Shown: positions 1 through 9,209, numbered from the stretch's first letter. The stretch: DNA of 64,000 nt from Rhizobiales bacterium IMCC20636 (GCA_016865015.1 CP018226.1:1333001-1397000); one strand, 5' to 3'. The notes: a model not told the origin generated them from the letters alone. Translations and numbers: made by a program.

Positions 1-108
1 ACCAATCAAGGTCCGGATCGGGCGGCTGAGGTGTGGATTTCAGCGGATATTAAGGAATTTGTCGTTCACTCTGTCAGTATTTCGCGGGTGTTTGTCGAGG
101 AAATTGAT

Positions 109-1953
109 ATGGACGATGTCCTCAAGGATTTTTTGACGGAAAGTCATGAATGCCTCGATCTGATAGATGCGGGGCTGATCGATTTTGGGCAGGATTCTGC
201 CAACAACGAACTGCTTGATCATATTTTTCGTCTCGTTCACACGATGAAGGGAACATGCGGTTTTCTCAATCTGTCACGGTTGGAAGCCGTGTCGCATGCA
301 TCGGAATCACTGATTTACAGTTTCCGTCTCGGCGCTGCTGTGACGCCTGATGCCATGGATTTGATTCTGGAGGCCATCCAGAAGATCAAAGTTCTGTTAG
401 ATGGCGTGGCAGCCAGCGCCGGCGTTGAACCGATTGGTGATGACAATCTGCTTGTTGAAAATCTGGAAAATATGGCAGCCCGTGGATTAGAAGCGGCCAA
501 CGGGTCTGGTGCCCCTATCAGCCAAAGAGCGCTGACACAGGATGATCTGGACCGTATGTTCGATCACGCCTCCGATGCGGTATTACCGGACGCACCAGTT
601 AGAAAGGCTGCTCTGCCTAGTTCAAAACCAGCCACAGATGCACGGATCGCGGATGATGCTGCTTCGCAGTTAAATCTCGACGTAAAGGTTGCCTTGCTGG
701 AAGAGCTTGTGTCGAACGTGACCGATCTGATCGCCACGCGTGCCCAATTGCTGGAGATTGCCCGCCGGTCTGATGATTACGAGTTGAAAAAATCCGTCAA
801 CCATCTGGCAGCTATTGCATCCCGGCTTCAGAAAATTGTGGTTGAAGCACGTGTGCAACCGATTGGCAGTGCATGGCAACAGCTGGACCCCATGCTGCGT
901 GATCTTGCTGCCAAACTGGACAAGAACATCGCGCTGGTGCTGGATGGTGAAGACATCGAAGTCGATCGCCAGATCATAGATCTGATCAAAGCCCCGCTGG
1001 CTCATATTGTTCGCAATTGCGCTGATCACGGTCTGGAAGCGCCCGATATGCGGCTTGCTTCAGGAAAACTGGCGTTGGGAACGATCGGTGTAACAGCCGC
1101 TCGCGAAGGCTCCGACATCGTCATCGAGGTTCTGGATGATGGTCTGGGCCTGGATGTGCACAAGATAAAAAGCAAGGCGCTTGCCTGCGGTCTCATCAAT
1201 GACGATGAGTTTGCAAACATGAATGATATGCAGGCAGCCCAACTGATTTTCGAACCGGGATTGTCAACCCGTGACACTGTCACACGGCTCTCCGGCCGCG
1301 GCTACGGGCTGGATGTTGCGCGCACGTCCATTGAGAAAACAGGCGGTTCGATAAGAGTCTATTCCGTCAAGGGTGAAGGCACCGTCTTCGTCATCAGAAT
1401 TCCTGTCACGCCGGCTCAATTTTCTTCTTTGATTCTTTCACGAGCGAAGGATTATGAAAAGATTCTGGTGCAAAAGCCTCAGCTCGATGCAGGCGAGGCT
1501 TCATCCACTGCTCCTTCTTCCCCGGTTGTGACCAATCCTCAAATACAAGAACCTGTGGTTGCTTCGGGCAGAGATACGAAAATTCTGTACCTGGAAGACA
1601 ACTCGTTCTTCAGATCAATGCTGATCCCGATTATGGAAGCAGGCGGTTACAAGGTGACGGTCGCTGCAAGCGTTGCGGAAGCATTAGCACGACTGGAGGA
1701 GGATGCGCGGTATCTTGCTGTCGTGTGTGATCTGGATATGCCGGACAAGGCAGGCTTCCTGTTTGCCAAAATGATGAAGGACAATATGAAGTGGGCCAAA
1801 ATTCAATTGGTCGCCGTGTCCTCGCTTGCGACGTCACTGTCCAGAAACAGGGCACGGGAAGCAGGTTTTGATCATTGTCTTGCAAAGTTTGATCGCAATG
1901 GCCTGTTGTCGTGCCTCAACAAGATTACTTACGCGTTCAAGATTGCGGCCTGA
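109..1953 (+). CDS. CheA-like hybrid histidine kinase (Hpt - ATPase - receiver), no CheW domain
   Basis: Predicted cytoplasmic signalling kinase. An N-terminal Hpt domain (about residues 1-105) has the phosphorylatable His44 in HTMKGTCGFL. A GHKL ATPase domain (about 290-430) shows the N-box HIVRNCADHGLE and the G-box SGRGYGLDVA. A C-terminal receiver (about 489-614) has EDN and the phosphoacceptor Asp541 in DLDMP. The P2 domain and the CheW-like P5 domain of true CheA are missing, so docking to chemoreceptor arrays is unlikely (inference). The ATG at 109 has GAGGAAA about six bases upstream; a GTG at 31 in the same frame would add 26 residues with no domain match. It faces ctrA tail to tail. 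A role in the CtrA/flagellar circuit is suggested only by position. Confidence 0.85.
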   Translation: MDDVLKDFLTESHECLDLIDAGLIDFGQDSANNELLDHIFRLVHTMKGTCGFLNLSRLEAVSHASESLIYSFRLGAAVTPDAMDLILEAIQKIKVLLDGVAASAGVEPIGDDNLLVENLENMAARGLEAANGSGAPISQRALTQDDLDRMFDHASDAVLPDAPVRKAALPSSKPATDARIADDAASQLNLDVKVALLEELVSNVTDLIATRAQLLEIARRSDDYELKKSVNHLAAIASRLQKIVVEARVQPIGSAWQQLDPMLRDLAAKLDKNIALVLDGEDIEVDRQIIDLIKAPLAHIVRNCADHGLEAPDMRLASGKLALGTIGVTAAREGSDIVIEVLDDGLGLDVHKIKSKALACGLINDDEFANMNDMQAAQLIFEPGLSTRDTVTRLSGRGYGLDVARTSIEKTGGSIRVYSVKGEGTVFVIRIPVTPAQFSSLILSRAKDYEKILVQKPQLDAGEASSTAPSSPVVTNPQIQEPVVASGRDTKILYLEDNSFFRSMLIPIMEAGGYKVTVAASVAEALARLEEDARYLAVVCDLDMPDKAGFLFAKMMKDNMKWAKIQLVAVSSLATSLSRNRAREAGFDHCLAKFDRNGLLSCLNKITYAFKIAA

Positions 1954-1998
1954 AAGCGCTGGCAACTGGTATGAGGCACTCATCTGCGGCCCAGTACG

Positions 1999-2024
1999 AA
2001 AAAACCCCCAATCAAGGGGGTTTC
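1999..2024 (-). terminator. Rho-independent terminator of ctrA
   Basis: An 8-bp stem (2002-2009 pairing with 2016-2023) encloses a 6-base loop. Read on the minus strand it is followed by six T (1999-2004), the classic arrangement, placed 47 bases after the ctrA stop codon. On the plus strand the T-run is only three bases, so it ends the upstream kinase gene less convincingly. Confidence 0.8.
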
Positions 2025-2070
2025 AGGCTGTTGGCCTAACTCAGTTCAGCGCGTTTGGAGATCCGGCGTT

Positions 2071-2772
2071 TCAGGCGCTTTCGCGTAATTCCTCAGATTC
2101 CGGTTCGCGCAGCACATAGCCTCGTCCCCAGACAGTTTCGATGTAGTTGGCACCGCCTGTTGCGACAGACAATTTCTTGCGCAGCTTGCAGATAAACACA
2201 TCGATGATTTTCAACTCAGGCTCATCCATGCCGCCATAAAGGTGGTTGAGGAACATTTCCTTGGTCAGGGTCGTGCCCTTGCGCAGCGAGAGAAGCTCCA
2301 GCATCTGATATTCTTTACCTGTCAGGTGAACGCGCTGCCCACCGGCCTCGACAGTTTTCGTATCCAGATTGACCTTCAATTCGCCAGTCGTGATGATTGA
2401 TTGTGCATGGCCCTTCGAGCGGCGGATGATTGCGTGAATGCGTGCGACCAATTCATCCTTATGGAAGGGTTTGGTCATGTAATCATCAGCACCAAATCCG
2501 AGACCACGAACCTTGTCTTCAATGCCAGCAAGGCCGGAGAGAATGAGTATGGGCGTCTTCACTTTGGACACACGGAGGGAGCGGAGAACTTCGTAGCCAC
2601 TCATGTCTGGAAGATTGAGATCCAGCATGATCAGATCATAATCATACAGCTTGCCAAGGTCGATGCCTTCTTCGCCAAGATCTGTGGTGTATACATTGAA
2701 GCTCTCGGACTTCAGCATCAACTCGATGCTTTGCGCCGTAGAACTATCGTCTTCAATTAACAAAACCCGCAT
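2071..2772 (-). CDS. ctrA: Cell-cycle response regulator CtrA
   Basis: OmpR-family master regulator of alphaproteobacteria; when phosphorylated it binds TTAA-type boxes and controls cell cycle, division and flagellar genes. The receiver (residues 1-120) begins MRVLLIEDD and has the phosphoacceptor at Asp51, exactly as in Caulobacter CtrA, plus Lys in TKPFHK. The winged-helix DNA-binding domain (about 125-230) contains [11 protein letters not shown] and WGRGYVL. Length 233 fits the family. Two adjacent ATG codons exist; the second (2772) has better spacing from AAGGGG and gives the standard numbering. The C-terminus ends ESA rather than the Caulobacter Ala-Ala degron. The upstream region is rich in GANTC sites, consistent with CcrM-linked control (inference). 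Confidence 0.97.
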   Translation of the reverse strand: MRVLLIEDDSSTAQSIELMLKSESFNVYTTDLGEEGIDLGKLYDYDLIMLDLNLPDMSGYEVLRSLRVSKVKTPILILSGLAGIEDKVRGLGFGADDYMTKPFHKDELVARIHAIIRRSKGHAQSIITTGELKVNLDTKTVEAGGQRVHLTGKEYQMLELLSLRKGTTLTKEMFLNHLYGGMDEPELKIIDVFICKLRKKLSVATGGANYIETVWGRGYVLREPESEELRESA

Positions 2773-2775
2773 CAT

Positions 2776-3359
2776 TTACCCCTTCTAGGAACCTTGGATG
2801 GCCAATTGTTGCCCATTCCATCCAATGTGTCGTTTCTTTCTCTAAGACAAATTGTCCTTCTGGACGCTCTGCCCGAATGGATGATATTAATCACCCATCG
2901 CTCAATTCTTGTCGCCAGTATCTGATCCATGCATGCACGCCGTTTGACTGGTGCATCGAATCCGAGCATCGCTCGACTGTTAATGATCATATTAATTCGC
3001 AATGGTTAACAGACTCTGATTCTCTCGCGCAACCCTCTTCCGTACAACTCGTCAAATAAAGTCTAACTATATTGATTTTTAACGGTTTTTTGAGGAAAAA
3101 TTAATTAATAAATTACTTTAAGAAACTTGTTTAAGCGATTCAATTGAATCCGTTTTGCCTGCATTTTCCACAGAGTTCCGCCCTAAACGCTGATGTGAAA
3201 AACCCTCTGGTCAATTGCAATGGCAAATGGTTTCATCGCCACCATTGTTAACCTTTTGCGTAAATGATTCGTTACCAACAGTGTTTTTTCTACATTGTTT
3301 GTTAAGGCCCTTTTCATTTCGTTTTCTGGCAATTTGCAACAAATTGGAATGACGCTCGC
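2776..3359. promoter_or_regulatory. 584-bp divergent ctrA/fliI control region rich in GANTC and TTAA
   Basis: No gene is visible. The stretch is clearly more AT-rich than its neighbours. It holds six GANTC sites (2958-2962, 3012-3016, 3018-3022, 3137-3141, 3146-3150, 3266-3270) where two or three would be expected by chance. TTAA half-sites occur at 2887, 2980, 2992, 3006, 3079, 3101, 3105, 3118, 3131, 3248 and 3302. The pair at 2980/2992 is spaced N8, one base off the CtrA consensus TTAA-N7-TTAA; no exact N7 pair was found. CtrA autoregulation and methylation control are inferences. Confidence 0.6.
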
Positions 3360-4712
3360 TTGAAATCGTTAATTCAGCAGATGTCCAAACTGAAAATGAC
3401 CCGCGCTTTTGGTCGCGTTGCTGCCATACGCGGCCTTGTTGTCGATGTGTCCGGACCGATTACCCATCTTGCAATTGGCGCACAATTATCGATTACGCTG
3501 AAAGGGCCGAATGAGCCGAAGCTGATTTGTGAAGTTGTCGGGTTCCGGGACCGGTATGCGATTTGTCTGGCCTATGGACCGCTAACGGGCATCAAACCGG
3601 GAGATGTGGCGGAGTTTCTGGAGTCCGAACCCGTTCTTTATCCAAATGATGCCTGGATTGGCCGCGTGCTGGATGGATTGGGCAATCCGATTGACGGGAA
3701 AGGGCCGTTGTCGACAGGCGCATTTGCCCAAGGCCTATCTGCGCCACCGCCACCGGCCCATGAACGCAATCTTGTCGAAGTCCCTCTGGATCTGGGCATC
3801 CGCGCCTTCAACACGTTTCTGCCCTGCTGCGCCGGTCAGCGCATGGGAATTTTCGCCGGGTCCGGCGTTGGCAAATCGATGTTGATGTCGATGCTTGCCA
3901 GAAATGCGACCGCGGATGTATCGGTCATCGGACTGATTGGTGAACGTGGTCGGGAAGTTCAGGATTTCCTGGTCAAAACGCTTGGCGAAGAAGGGCTGAA
4001 GAATTCGGTTCTGGTGGTTGCGACGTCCGACTCACCAGCCTTGATGCGGCGTCAGGCAGCGCACACAACGCTTGCCCTTGCACAGTATTTCAGTGCGCAG
4101 GGGCGCGAAGTGTTGTGTCTCATGGACAATCTGACGCGGTTCGCGCAGGCGCAAAGGGAGATTGGCCTGTCGGCTGGTGAGCCTCCGACGACCAAGGGCT
4201 ATCCACCAAGTGTCTTCAGCGAGCTGCCGCGTCTTCTTGAGCGCGCCGGGCCAGGGCTTCGTGGGCAGGGCAATATCACCGGCCTGTTCGCTGTGCTGGT
4301 CGAGGGGGACAACACCAATGAACCCGTATCCGATACGGTGCGCGGGATTCTGGATGGTCATGTGGTGCTGTCACGCGAGATTGCAGAGCGCGGACGCTTC
4401 CCTGCCATTGATATTCTGTCGTCAGTTTCACGGACCTTTACGGATGCGCTGAGCGCTGAAAACCAGGCGCTTGTGGCCCAGGCACGGCGGTTGATGGCGC
4501 GCTACCGTGATATGGAAGAATTGATCCGATTGGGTGCCTATAGGGCAGGTAGTGATGCTTTGACCGACGAAGCGCTCAAAATTATACCTCAAATTGAGAA
4601 ATTCTTAAGTCAAGGGCAGCATGATGCCAGTTCTATTGAAGAGAGTTTTGCTGTTTTGCGGGAAATTTTGTCTCAGGCGCCGGTCAGTGGTGCCGGGCTG
4701 GGTGCAATCTAG
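3360..4712 (+). CDS. fliI: Flagellum-specific ATPase FliI
   Basis: Catalytic hexameric ATPase of the flagellar type III export apparatus, related to F1-ATPase beta subunits. It has the Walker A motif AGSGVGKS (residues 166-173), the GERGREVQDF loop (about 201-210), the Walker B segment around LMDNLTRFA (about 255) and the family segment EPPTTKGYPPSVFSELPRLL. Length 450 fits the family. The frame opens with TTG at 3360, preceded by GGAATG; an ATG at 3381 (MSKLKMTRAF) is an equally plausible start, so the first seven residues are uncertain. fliJ follows 64 bases downstream, the usual pairing. Confidence 0.96.
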   Translation: MKSLIQQMSKLKMTRAFGRVAAIRGLVVDVSGPITHLAIGAQLSITLKGPNEPKLICEVVGFRDRYAICLAYGPLTGIKPGDVAEFLESEPVLYPNDAWIGRVLDGLGNPIDGKGPLSTGAFAQGLSAPPPPAHERNLVEVPLDLGIRAFNTFLPCCAGQRMGIFAGSGVGKSMLMSMLARNATADVSVIGLIGERGREVQDFLVKTLGEEGLKNSVLVVATSDSPALMRRQAAHTTLALAQYFSAQGREVLCLMDNLTRFAQAQREIGLSAGEPPTTKGYPPSVFSELPRLLERAGPGLRGQGNITGLFAVLVEGDNTNEPVSDTVRGILDGHVVLSREIAERGRFPAIDILSSVSRTFTDALSAENQALVAQARRLMARYRDMEELIRLGAYRAGSDALTDEALKIIPQIEKFLSQGQHDASSIEESFAVLREILSQAPVSGAGLGAI

Positions 4713-4776
4713 GCAATGACAGCAGAAGCAAACACGACAGTGTAAAGTGTCGTGAGACTTTTAAGGGGTATTGAGT

Positions 4777-5187
4777 ATGAAGTCTCGGGAAAGCTTGATT
4801 AAGTTAAAGCGATTTCAGGTGGATGAGAAACGTCGGCAACTGACTCAGATCGAGAGCATGATTGCCGATTTTCAGGTCATGGCGGACGAGCTGGATGCGC
4901 AGGTCATTTCTGAACAAAAGCGTACGGGCATCGAAGATATAGGCCATTACGCGTACTCAACCTTTGCAAAAGCCGCCGCGCAACGTCGTGAGAATCTGAT
5001 AACCTCAATTGAAGATCTGGACAAGCAACGGTCCGTTGCTCACGATGCGCTTTCAGAAGCCATTGAGGATCTGAAGAAGGTTGAGTTGCTTGTAGAGCGA
5101 GACATGGCCAAATCTAGACTGGAAGCTGATTGGGCGGAACAGGAAGATATGGACGAGATTGCCAATCAGCGGCATCGTGGCGTCTGA
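4777..5187 (+). CDS. fliJ: Flagellar export chaperone/stalk protein FliJ-like
   Basis: A short, highly charged, all-helical protein (136 aa) starting MKSRESLIKLKRFQVDEKRR, with long heptad-like coiled-coil stretches throughout. FliJ sits in the centre of the FliI hexamer and couples ATP hydrolysis to export; its sequence is poorly conserved, so the call rests on size, coiled-coil character and position directly after fliI. The ATG at 4777 has AAGGGG eight bases upstream and is preferred over the in-frame TTG at 4771. Confidence 0.82.
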   Translation: MKSRESLIKLKRFQVDEKRRQLTQIESMIADFQVMADELDAQVISEQKRTGIEDIGHYAYSTFAKAAAQRRENLITSIEDLDKQRSVAHDALSEAIEDLKKVELLVERDMAKSRLEADWAEQEDMDEIANQRHRGV

Positions 5188-5285
5188 TTCTTACTCTCTG
5201 ATTTCCAGACCTGCTGACACAGATTTCTGACAGCAGCTGCTGAACGTGTGCAAAAAAGCTTGAATCTTTAGTTGGGAAGGCGCAT

Positions 5286-5765
5286 TTGCAGCCAATGTTT
5301 GTTTGGTTGCTTGCCTTTTTTCTGATGTCGGGTGCGCTGTCTTTTGCGGCCGGCATCCTGTTGCCGCTTCTGGTGTTGGAAAAGCTGTATTTTTTCACCG
5401 AGACTCCATCTCTTTTGCAGATTGTCACAGGACTTTGGCAAAATGGCGATGGATTTCTGGCTGTTCTGGTTGGCGCGTTTTCTCTGATATTCCCAGTGGC
5501 AAAACTGTTTGTGCTGTTTCTTGAAGCCATTGGTCAATATTCGCGAAACGGGCAGGCCTCCACCGCTTTCCGGCACATATCAATGGTCGGCCGGTGGTCG
5601 ATGATGGATGTGTTGCTGGTCGCCATTGTCATCTTTGCTGCAAAAACCAGCGGGTTTGCAACGGCCACCACCCAGCCTGGGCTCTGGTTCTACGCGTATG
5701 CCGTGCTTGCCAGCGCCGCCTCCGCTGCACTTATCAAACGGTCTGCAAAGCCAGCATCCACATGA
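5286..5765 (+). CDS. PqiA-family (paraquat-inducible protein A) inner-membrane protein
   Basis: A 159-residue integral membrane protein with about four hydrophobic segments (near 5-30, 55-80, 105-125, 130-150). The segment SMVGRWSMMDVLLVAIVIFA is the hallmark of the PqiA domain, membrane partners of MCE-type lipid-transfer proteins. It has a single PqiA domain where E. coli PqiA has two, and no mce/pqiB gene is adjacent. The start is probably the TTG at 5286, which has GGAAGG five bases upstream; the ATG at 5295 would be too far from it. Function beyond envelope maintenance cannot be stated. Confidence 0.75.
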   Translation: MQPMFVWLLAFFLMSGALSFAAGILLPLLVLEKLYFFTETPSLLQIVTGLWQNGDGFLAVLVGAFSLIFPVAKLFVLFLEAIGQYSRNGQASTAFRHISMVGRWSMMDVLLVAIVIFAAKTSGFATATTQPGLWFYAYAVLASAASAALIKRSAKPAST

Positions 5766-5806
5766 TTGCCACAACCGATTATCAGCGCTGAGAGAATGCC
5801 ATTTCG

Positions 5807-6409
5807 CTATGCCGTGTCCGGTGTCAGCATAGGGATGTGTGCGCCTGCGGTTTTGGGCAGAAGACCCAGCAAACGCGGGTCATCCATGACTTCTACTGCA
5901 AAGCCGGTCGGGCGAAAGCCACAGGCCTGATAGAACTTCAGGGCTGCAGGATGATCAAAAGTGCAGGTGTGGAGCCACAGTTTCGTGGTCTCCGCCGTCC
6001 ATGCATGGTTCAGCGTCAACTGCATCAAGTCGCGACCAAGACCCTCGCCGGTAAACTCCGGCTTCAGACCGAAGAAGGACAGTTCAATGTCTTGCGGGCT
6101 GTGATGGCACAGTTCCACCATTCCTGCCACCTTGCCTTCATAGATGACTTCGAACAGGTCGACATTCTCGGCATGAATGTGGCTGGCGAGTTTGCTGTCA
6201 TCGTAACTCAGCCTTGAACTCCACAGCCATGGCTCACCAACCTGGCGGAACAAGGTGCGATATCGGGTCAGATCAAACTTGTGATCTTGGCGCAGGGTCA
6301 GGCCTGAGTGCTGGACAGGGTCGGTTGCCCAGGCCGGCTTTTCCGTCATCGACAGGAAGGTCACAACATTGGCAATTTTGCCCGGTTCAAGGTGCGTAAG
6401 CTCAGCCAT
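5807..6409 (-). CDS. GNAT-family N-acetyltransferase
   Basis: A 200-residue protein with a C-terminal GNAT fold (about 85-175). The acetyl-CoA-binding motif A is recognisable as FFGLKPEFTGEGLGRDLMQL, followed by the motif B region LWLHTCTFDHPAALKFYQACGF. The first 80 residues are an extension without a familiar motif. The substrate is unknown. It lies after soxB on the same strand with 76 bases between them and no clear terminator, so it may be read through from the sox operon, although nothing ties it to sulfur oxidation. Confidence 0.85.
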   Translation of the reverse strand: MAELTHLEPGKIANVVTFLSMTEKPAWATDPVQHSGLTLRQDHKFDLTRYRTLFRQVGEPWLWSSRLSYDDSKLASHIHAENVDLFEVIYEGKVAGMVELCHHSPQDIELSFFGLKPEFTGEGLGRDLMQLTLNHAWTAETTKLWLHTCTFDHPAALKFYQACGFRPTGFAVEVMDDPRLLGLLPKTAGAHIPMLTPDTA

Positions 6410-6485
6410 ATTGGTCCGGTTTCCGTTTTCAATTAATGAAACAGGACTAACCGGCTTTCCGGATACGGGTCAAACAGTGATTGGT

Positions 6486-8180
6486 CTAACCACGGCGCAG
6501 AATGACTGAGCGGTTTTCCTGAATGTCGACTGTTTCTTCACGCGCAAGGTAGTTTTCCACCACGTCCCAGATGGCCGGGCCTTCGGTGCCTTCATTCACG
6601 CTTGCCCAGCCTGAGACGATATAGGTGCTGGACGGGTCGACAGCTTCACCGGTTTTCAGAACGGTCATTCCGGAAATGCGGCTGCCGATGGGCTTGTCGA
6701 TATCGATGGTGTATCCCATGCCACCAACCCGGACCATATCGCCACCTTGCTGGTAATAGGGGTCTGGATTGAAGAGGTTGTCGGCAACATCCTCCAGAAT
6801 GTCCTTGATCAGTTTGCCGTCCATTTCACTGCGATAGGCGGCGGGGTAGCTCATTGCTGTTCCATTGTGGATGTCTTCCACGGTGATGTCCTGACCGGGC
6901 AGAAGGCTTGGTCCCCAGCGGAAACCTGGCGACAGGGCGATGTCTGCTTCGCGTTCCTCGAGCAGTGCGTCACAAATGAGATCGTCAAATGTGCCGTTGA
7001 AATTGCCGCGGCGATAAAGCAGAGATTGTGTTTTGCCAACCACGCGAGACAATTCGCCTTCAAATGGCGCACGTGTTTCCACGATTTTCGCGGCCATTGT
7101 TTCATCGGCCTCCAGCACGTCGGAGAAAATCGGGATGAGGCGGTATTTGAACCCCTTGACCTGTCCCTCCCGTACATCGAGATCAAGCCGCGAGACGAAT
7201 TTGCCGTTGGACCCGGAAGCCAGAAGCAATGTCTGACCGATCTGTACCGGTTCTGGCAGTGCATCATGGGTGTGGGCGGTGAGAATGACATCAATTCCTG
7301 TCACGCGGCTGGCCAGCTTGCGATCCACATCAAAACCATTGTGTGAGAGCAGCACAACAAGTTCTGCTCCATCAGCGCGGGCTGCATCGACATTTTGCTG
7401 CAGAACCGTTTCGCGGATACCAAAGGAGAGCGACGGGAACATCCAGCCCGGATTGGCAATCGGAAGATAGGGGAAAGCCTGTCCGATGACGGCAATCTTG
7501 ACGCCACCACGTTCAAAGAATTTGGTGTGTTCGTAAGCCGGTTCATCCCATTCCTTGTCAAAAATATTTGAACCCAGCAAAGGGAAGGGGAGGCTTTCGA
7601 CGATCTCGGCTACGCGGTCCTCGCCATAGGTGAACTCCCAATGGGCGGTCATTGCATCCGGTTTCAGGACATTCATGATGTCGACCATATCCTGACCATT
7701 GGTCTGGTTGGAGACATAGGATCCCTGCCAGGTGTCACCACCGTCCAGAAGCAGCATGTTGGAGTCTCTGTCAGCGCGGATCGAATTGACGACAGTGGCA
7801 ACGCGGTCAAGGCCGCCCATGCGCCCATAGGTTTTGGCAAGTGCAGTGAAATCCACCGAGGTCAATGCGTAAGCCGCTGGACTGCCAGCCTCGATGCCGA
7901 AGCTTTTGAGAAAATCCTCACCAGTAATATGTGGCGGCAAGCCATCGACAGCCCCCACTCCGATATTGATCGACGGTTCGCGGAAAAACACCGGCATGGC
8001 TTGGGCATGTATGTCTGTGATGTGAACCAGGGTGACATTGCCGAAAGCGTCAAAGTCGAGGAGTTGGTTCTGGCTCAATGCCTGCGTTGCGGCCAGAGCT
8101 GAAAATTGTCCAAGGCTGGATGGTCCCAACAGGGCGGAAGCGGCCATGCCGGCCTGAAGAAAATGACGGCGGGAAATCAT
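6486..8180 (-). CDS. soxB: Thiosulfohydrolase SoxB
   Basis: Periplasmic dimanganese enzyme that hydrolyses sulfate from S-sulfonated SoxYZ in the thiosulfate-oxidation cycle. It opens with a Tat signal (SRRHFLQAG, residues 3-11). The metallophosphatase/5'-nucleotidase core shows HITDIHAQ (Asp56, His58), LLLDGGDTWQGS, the SoxB-specific HWEFTYGEDR in place of the GNHEF of nucleotidases, and LTAHTHD. Length 564 is normal. It is the last sox gene of the minus-strand operon. A 174-base gap with strong hairpins separates it from soxA, whereas the genes from soxY to soxA sit 17 to 39 bases apart. Confidence 0.97.
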   Translation of the reverse strand: MISRRHFLQAGMAASALLGPSSLGQFSALAATQALSQNQLLDFDAFGNVTLVHITDIHAQAMPVFFREPSINIGVGAVDGLPPHITGEDFLKSFGIEAGSPAAYALTSVDFTALAKTYGRMGGLDRVATVVNSIRADRDSNMLLLDGGDTWQGSYVSNQTNGQDMVDIMNVLKPDAMTAHWEFTYGEDRVAEIVESLPFPLLGSNIFDKEWDEPAYEHTKFFERGGVKIAVIGQAFPYLPIANPGWMFPSLSFGIRETVLQQNVDAARADGAELVVLLSHNGFDVDRKLASRVTGIDVILTAHTHDALPEPVQIGQTLLLASGSNGKFVSRLDLDVREGQVKGFKYRLIPIFSDVLEADETMAAKIVETRAPFEGELSRVVGKTQSLLYRRGNFNGTFDDLICDALLEEREADIALSPGFRWGPSLLPGQDITVEDIHNGTAMSYPAAYRSEMDGKLIKDILEDVADNLFNPDPYYQQGGDMVRVGGMGYTIDIDKPIGSRISGMTVLKTGEAVDPSSTYIVSGWASVNEGTEGPAIWDVVENYLAREETVDIQENRSVILRRG

Positions 8181-8284
8181 GACAAAGTCACCTCAATTTT
8201 TGTTGGGTGTGTGGTTTCGAGTTCGCACCCGAATTGCCACCTGTGCGTACAGGCGATCAGATAAAAGATCTAATTCGGTTTTCT

Positions 8285-8333
8285 ACAGCCACCTGGGCTG
8301 TTGGTCGCTTTGGATAGGCTTCAAAGCGACCAA
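8285..8333 (-). other. Paired hairpins between soxA and soxB
   Basis: A perfect 12-bp stem (8301-8312 with 8322-8333, 9-base loop) sits beside a 6-bp stem (8285-8290 with 8296-8301). No T-run follows on either strand, so it is not an ordinary terminator. It may stabilise or divide the soxA-soxB transcript (inference). Confidence 0.6.
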
Positions 8334-8354
8334 GTCTTATGATGGGCAATCAGA

Positions 8355-9209
8355 TCAATTGCGCACAGATGGCGCTTCAACCGAAAGGCCATTGCCTCTG
8401 GAGCCGACGTAAAGCTCAAGTGCAACAAATTCAGGAGATCCCTCGCTGAAGGTTTCTGCTCTTGTGTCACGGATACAGCCTTTGAACCGGTTATGCGCGG
8501 TGATCAAATTGGCCTGCTTCAGACGGTAAACCGGAAAGCCGTTGATCTGGCCCTGGGACAGATGGTCGGCCCGAATGTAATTGTCATAATTCTGTTCATG
8601 ACAATTGGCACAGGACAGTTCCAGCTGACCATAGCGCGTGTAATACATCTCCTTGCCCTTTTCCCATGCAGACTGGGCCGGGCCGTCAATCTTGACATCC
8701 ACGGGCATGCCACGGGATTGCAGGGAAATGAGCGCATTCATGTTCAGCATTGGCTGCGATTTCCAACCCCAGGCATCTGCCTGCATGCGGTTTTCGCGGC
8801 AGTCATTGATGTACATTTCCATGGTCCAGACTTCGCCTGCGTCTTCATTCCATTTCGGCAGGGTCGCACGCAGACCTGTCATGCTTTCCGGGCCTTCGTG
8901 ACAGGTTGCACAGGATTTACCAGCCGCTCCGTCGACGGTTTCCCAAGTATCCAGCGCCTGATCGACAAAGATCATTCCCGGATTGTCGAAATCATCCATC
9001 TGGAATGCCTGGGTTTCTTTTGTGCGAAATGTCCATCCAGACCGAATCTCATCGAGATTCTCCAGATGGGCCGGCGCTTTCGTCCGGGTTACCATCTCGA
9101 TGTCTTCATTGATGACCAGTTCCGGCAGATCTTCAGCCATTGCGCTCAGGCTTCCAATGGCCGTCAGCGCTGCAACAGAGGCTAAAATCCTCAGTGAAAT
9201 CGATCGCAT
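8355..9209 (-). CDS. soxA: Diheme c-type cytochrome SoxA
   Basis: With SoxX it forms SoxAX, which oxidatively couples thiosulfate to the SoxY carrier cysteine in the periplasm. A signal peptide (about residues 1-25, ending SAMA) precedes two heme sites, CATCH (100-104) and CANCH (200-204). Cys245 in KGCIRDTRAE is the conserved active-site cysteine that ligates the heme as a persulfide. Having two CXXCH motifs makes this the diheme type. Start: the second ATG (9209) has GGGAGGAAA just upstream; the first ATG (9224) lies inside that ribosome site. It is followed by the hairpin region and soxB. Confidence 0.97.
   Translation of the reverse strand: MRSISLRILASVAALTAIGSLSAMAEDLPELVINEDIEMVTRTKAPAHLENLDEIRSGWTFRTKETQAFQMDDFDNPGMIFVDQALDTWETVDGAAGKSCATCHEGPESMTGLRATLPKWNEDAGEVWTMEMYINDCRENRMQADAWGWKSQPMLNMNALISLQSRGMPVDVKIDGPAQSAWEKGKEMYYTRYGQLELSCANCHEQNYDNYIRADHLSQGQINGFPVYRLKQANLITAHNRFKGCIRDTRAETFSEGSPEFVALELYVGSRGNGLSVEAPSVRN

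Noticed and set aside
2776-3359. Exact CtrA boxes TTAA-N7-TTAA
   Set aside because: All TTAA pairs were checked; the nearest is N8 (2980/2992). Autoregulation remains possible but is not shown by a perfect site.
8493-9185. 230-codon plus-strand open frame opposite soxA
   Set aside because: It is antisense to a certain gene, has no ribosome site and no recognisable domain. Several similar long antisense frames (for example 34153-34953 and 36093-37121 on the minus strand, 31660-32223 on the plus strand) are rejected for the same reason.
6486-9209. soxC/soxD between soxA/soxB and the next gene
   Set aside because: No sulfite-dehydrogenase-like molybdenum protein or diheme SoxD sequence is encoded on either strand in the window.
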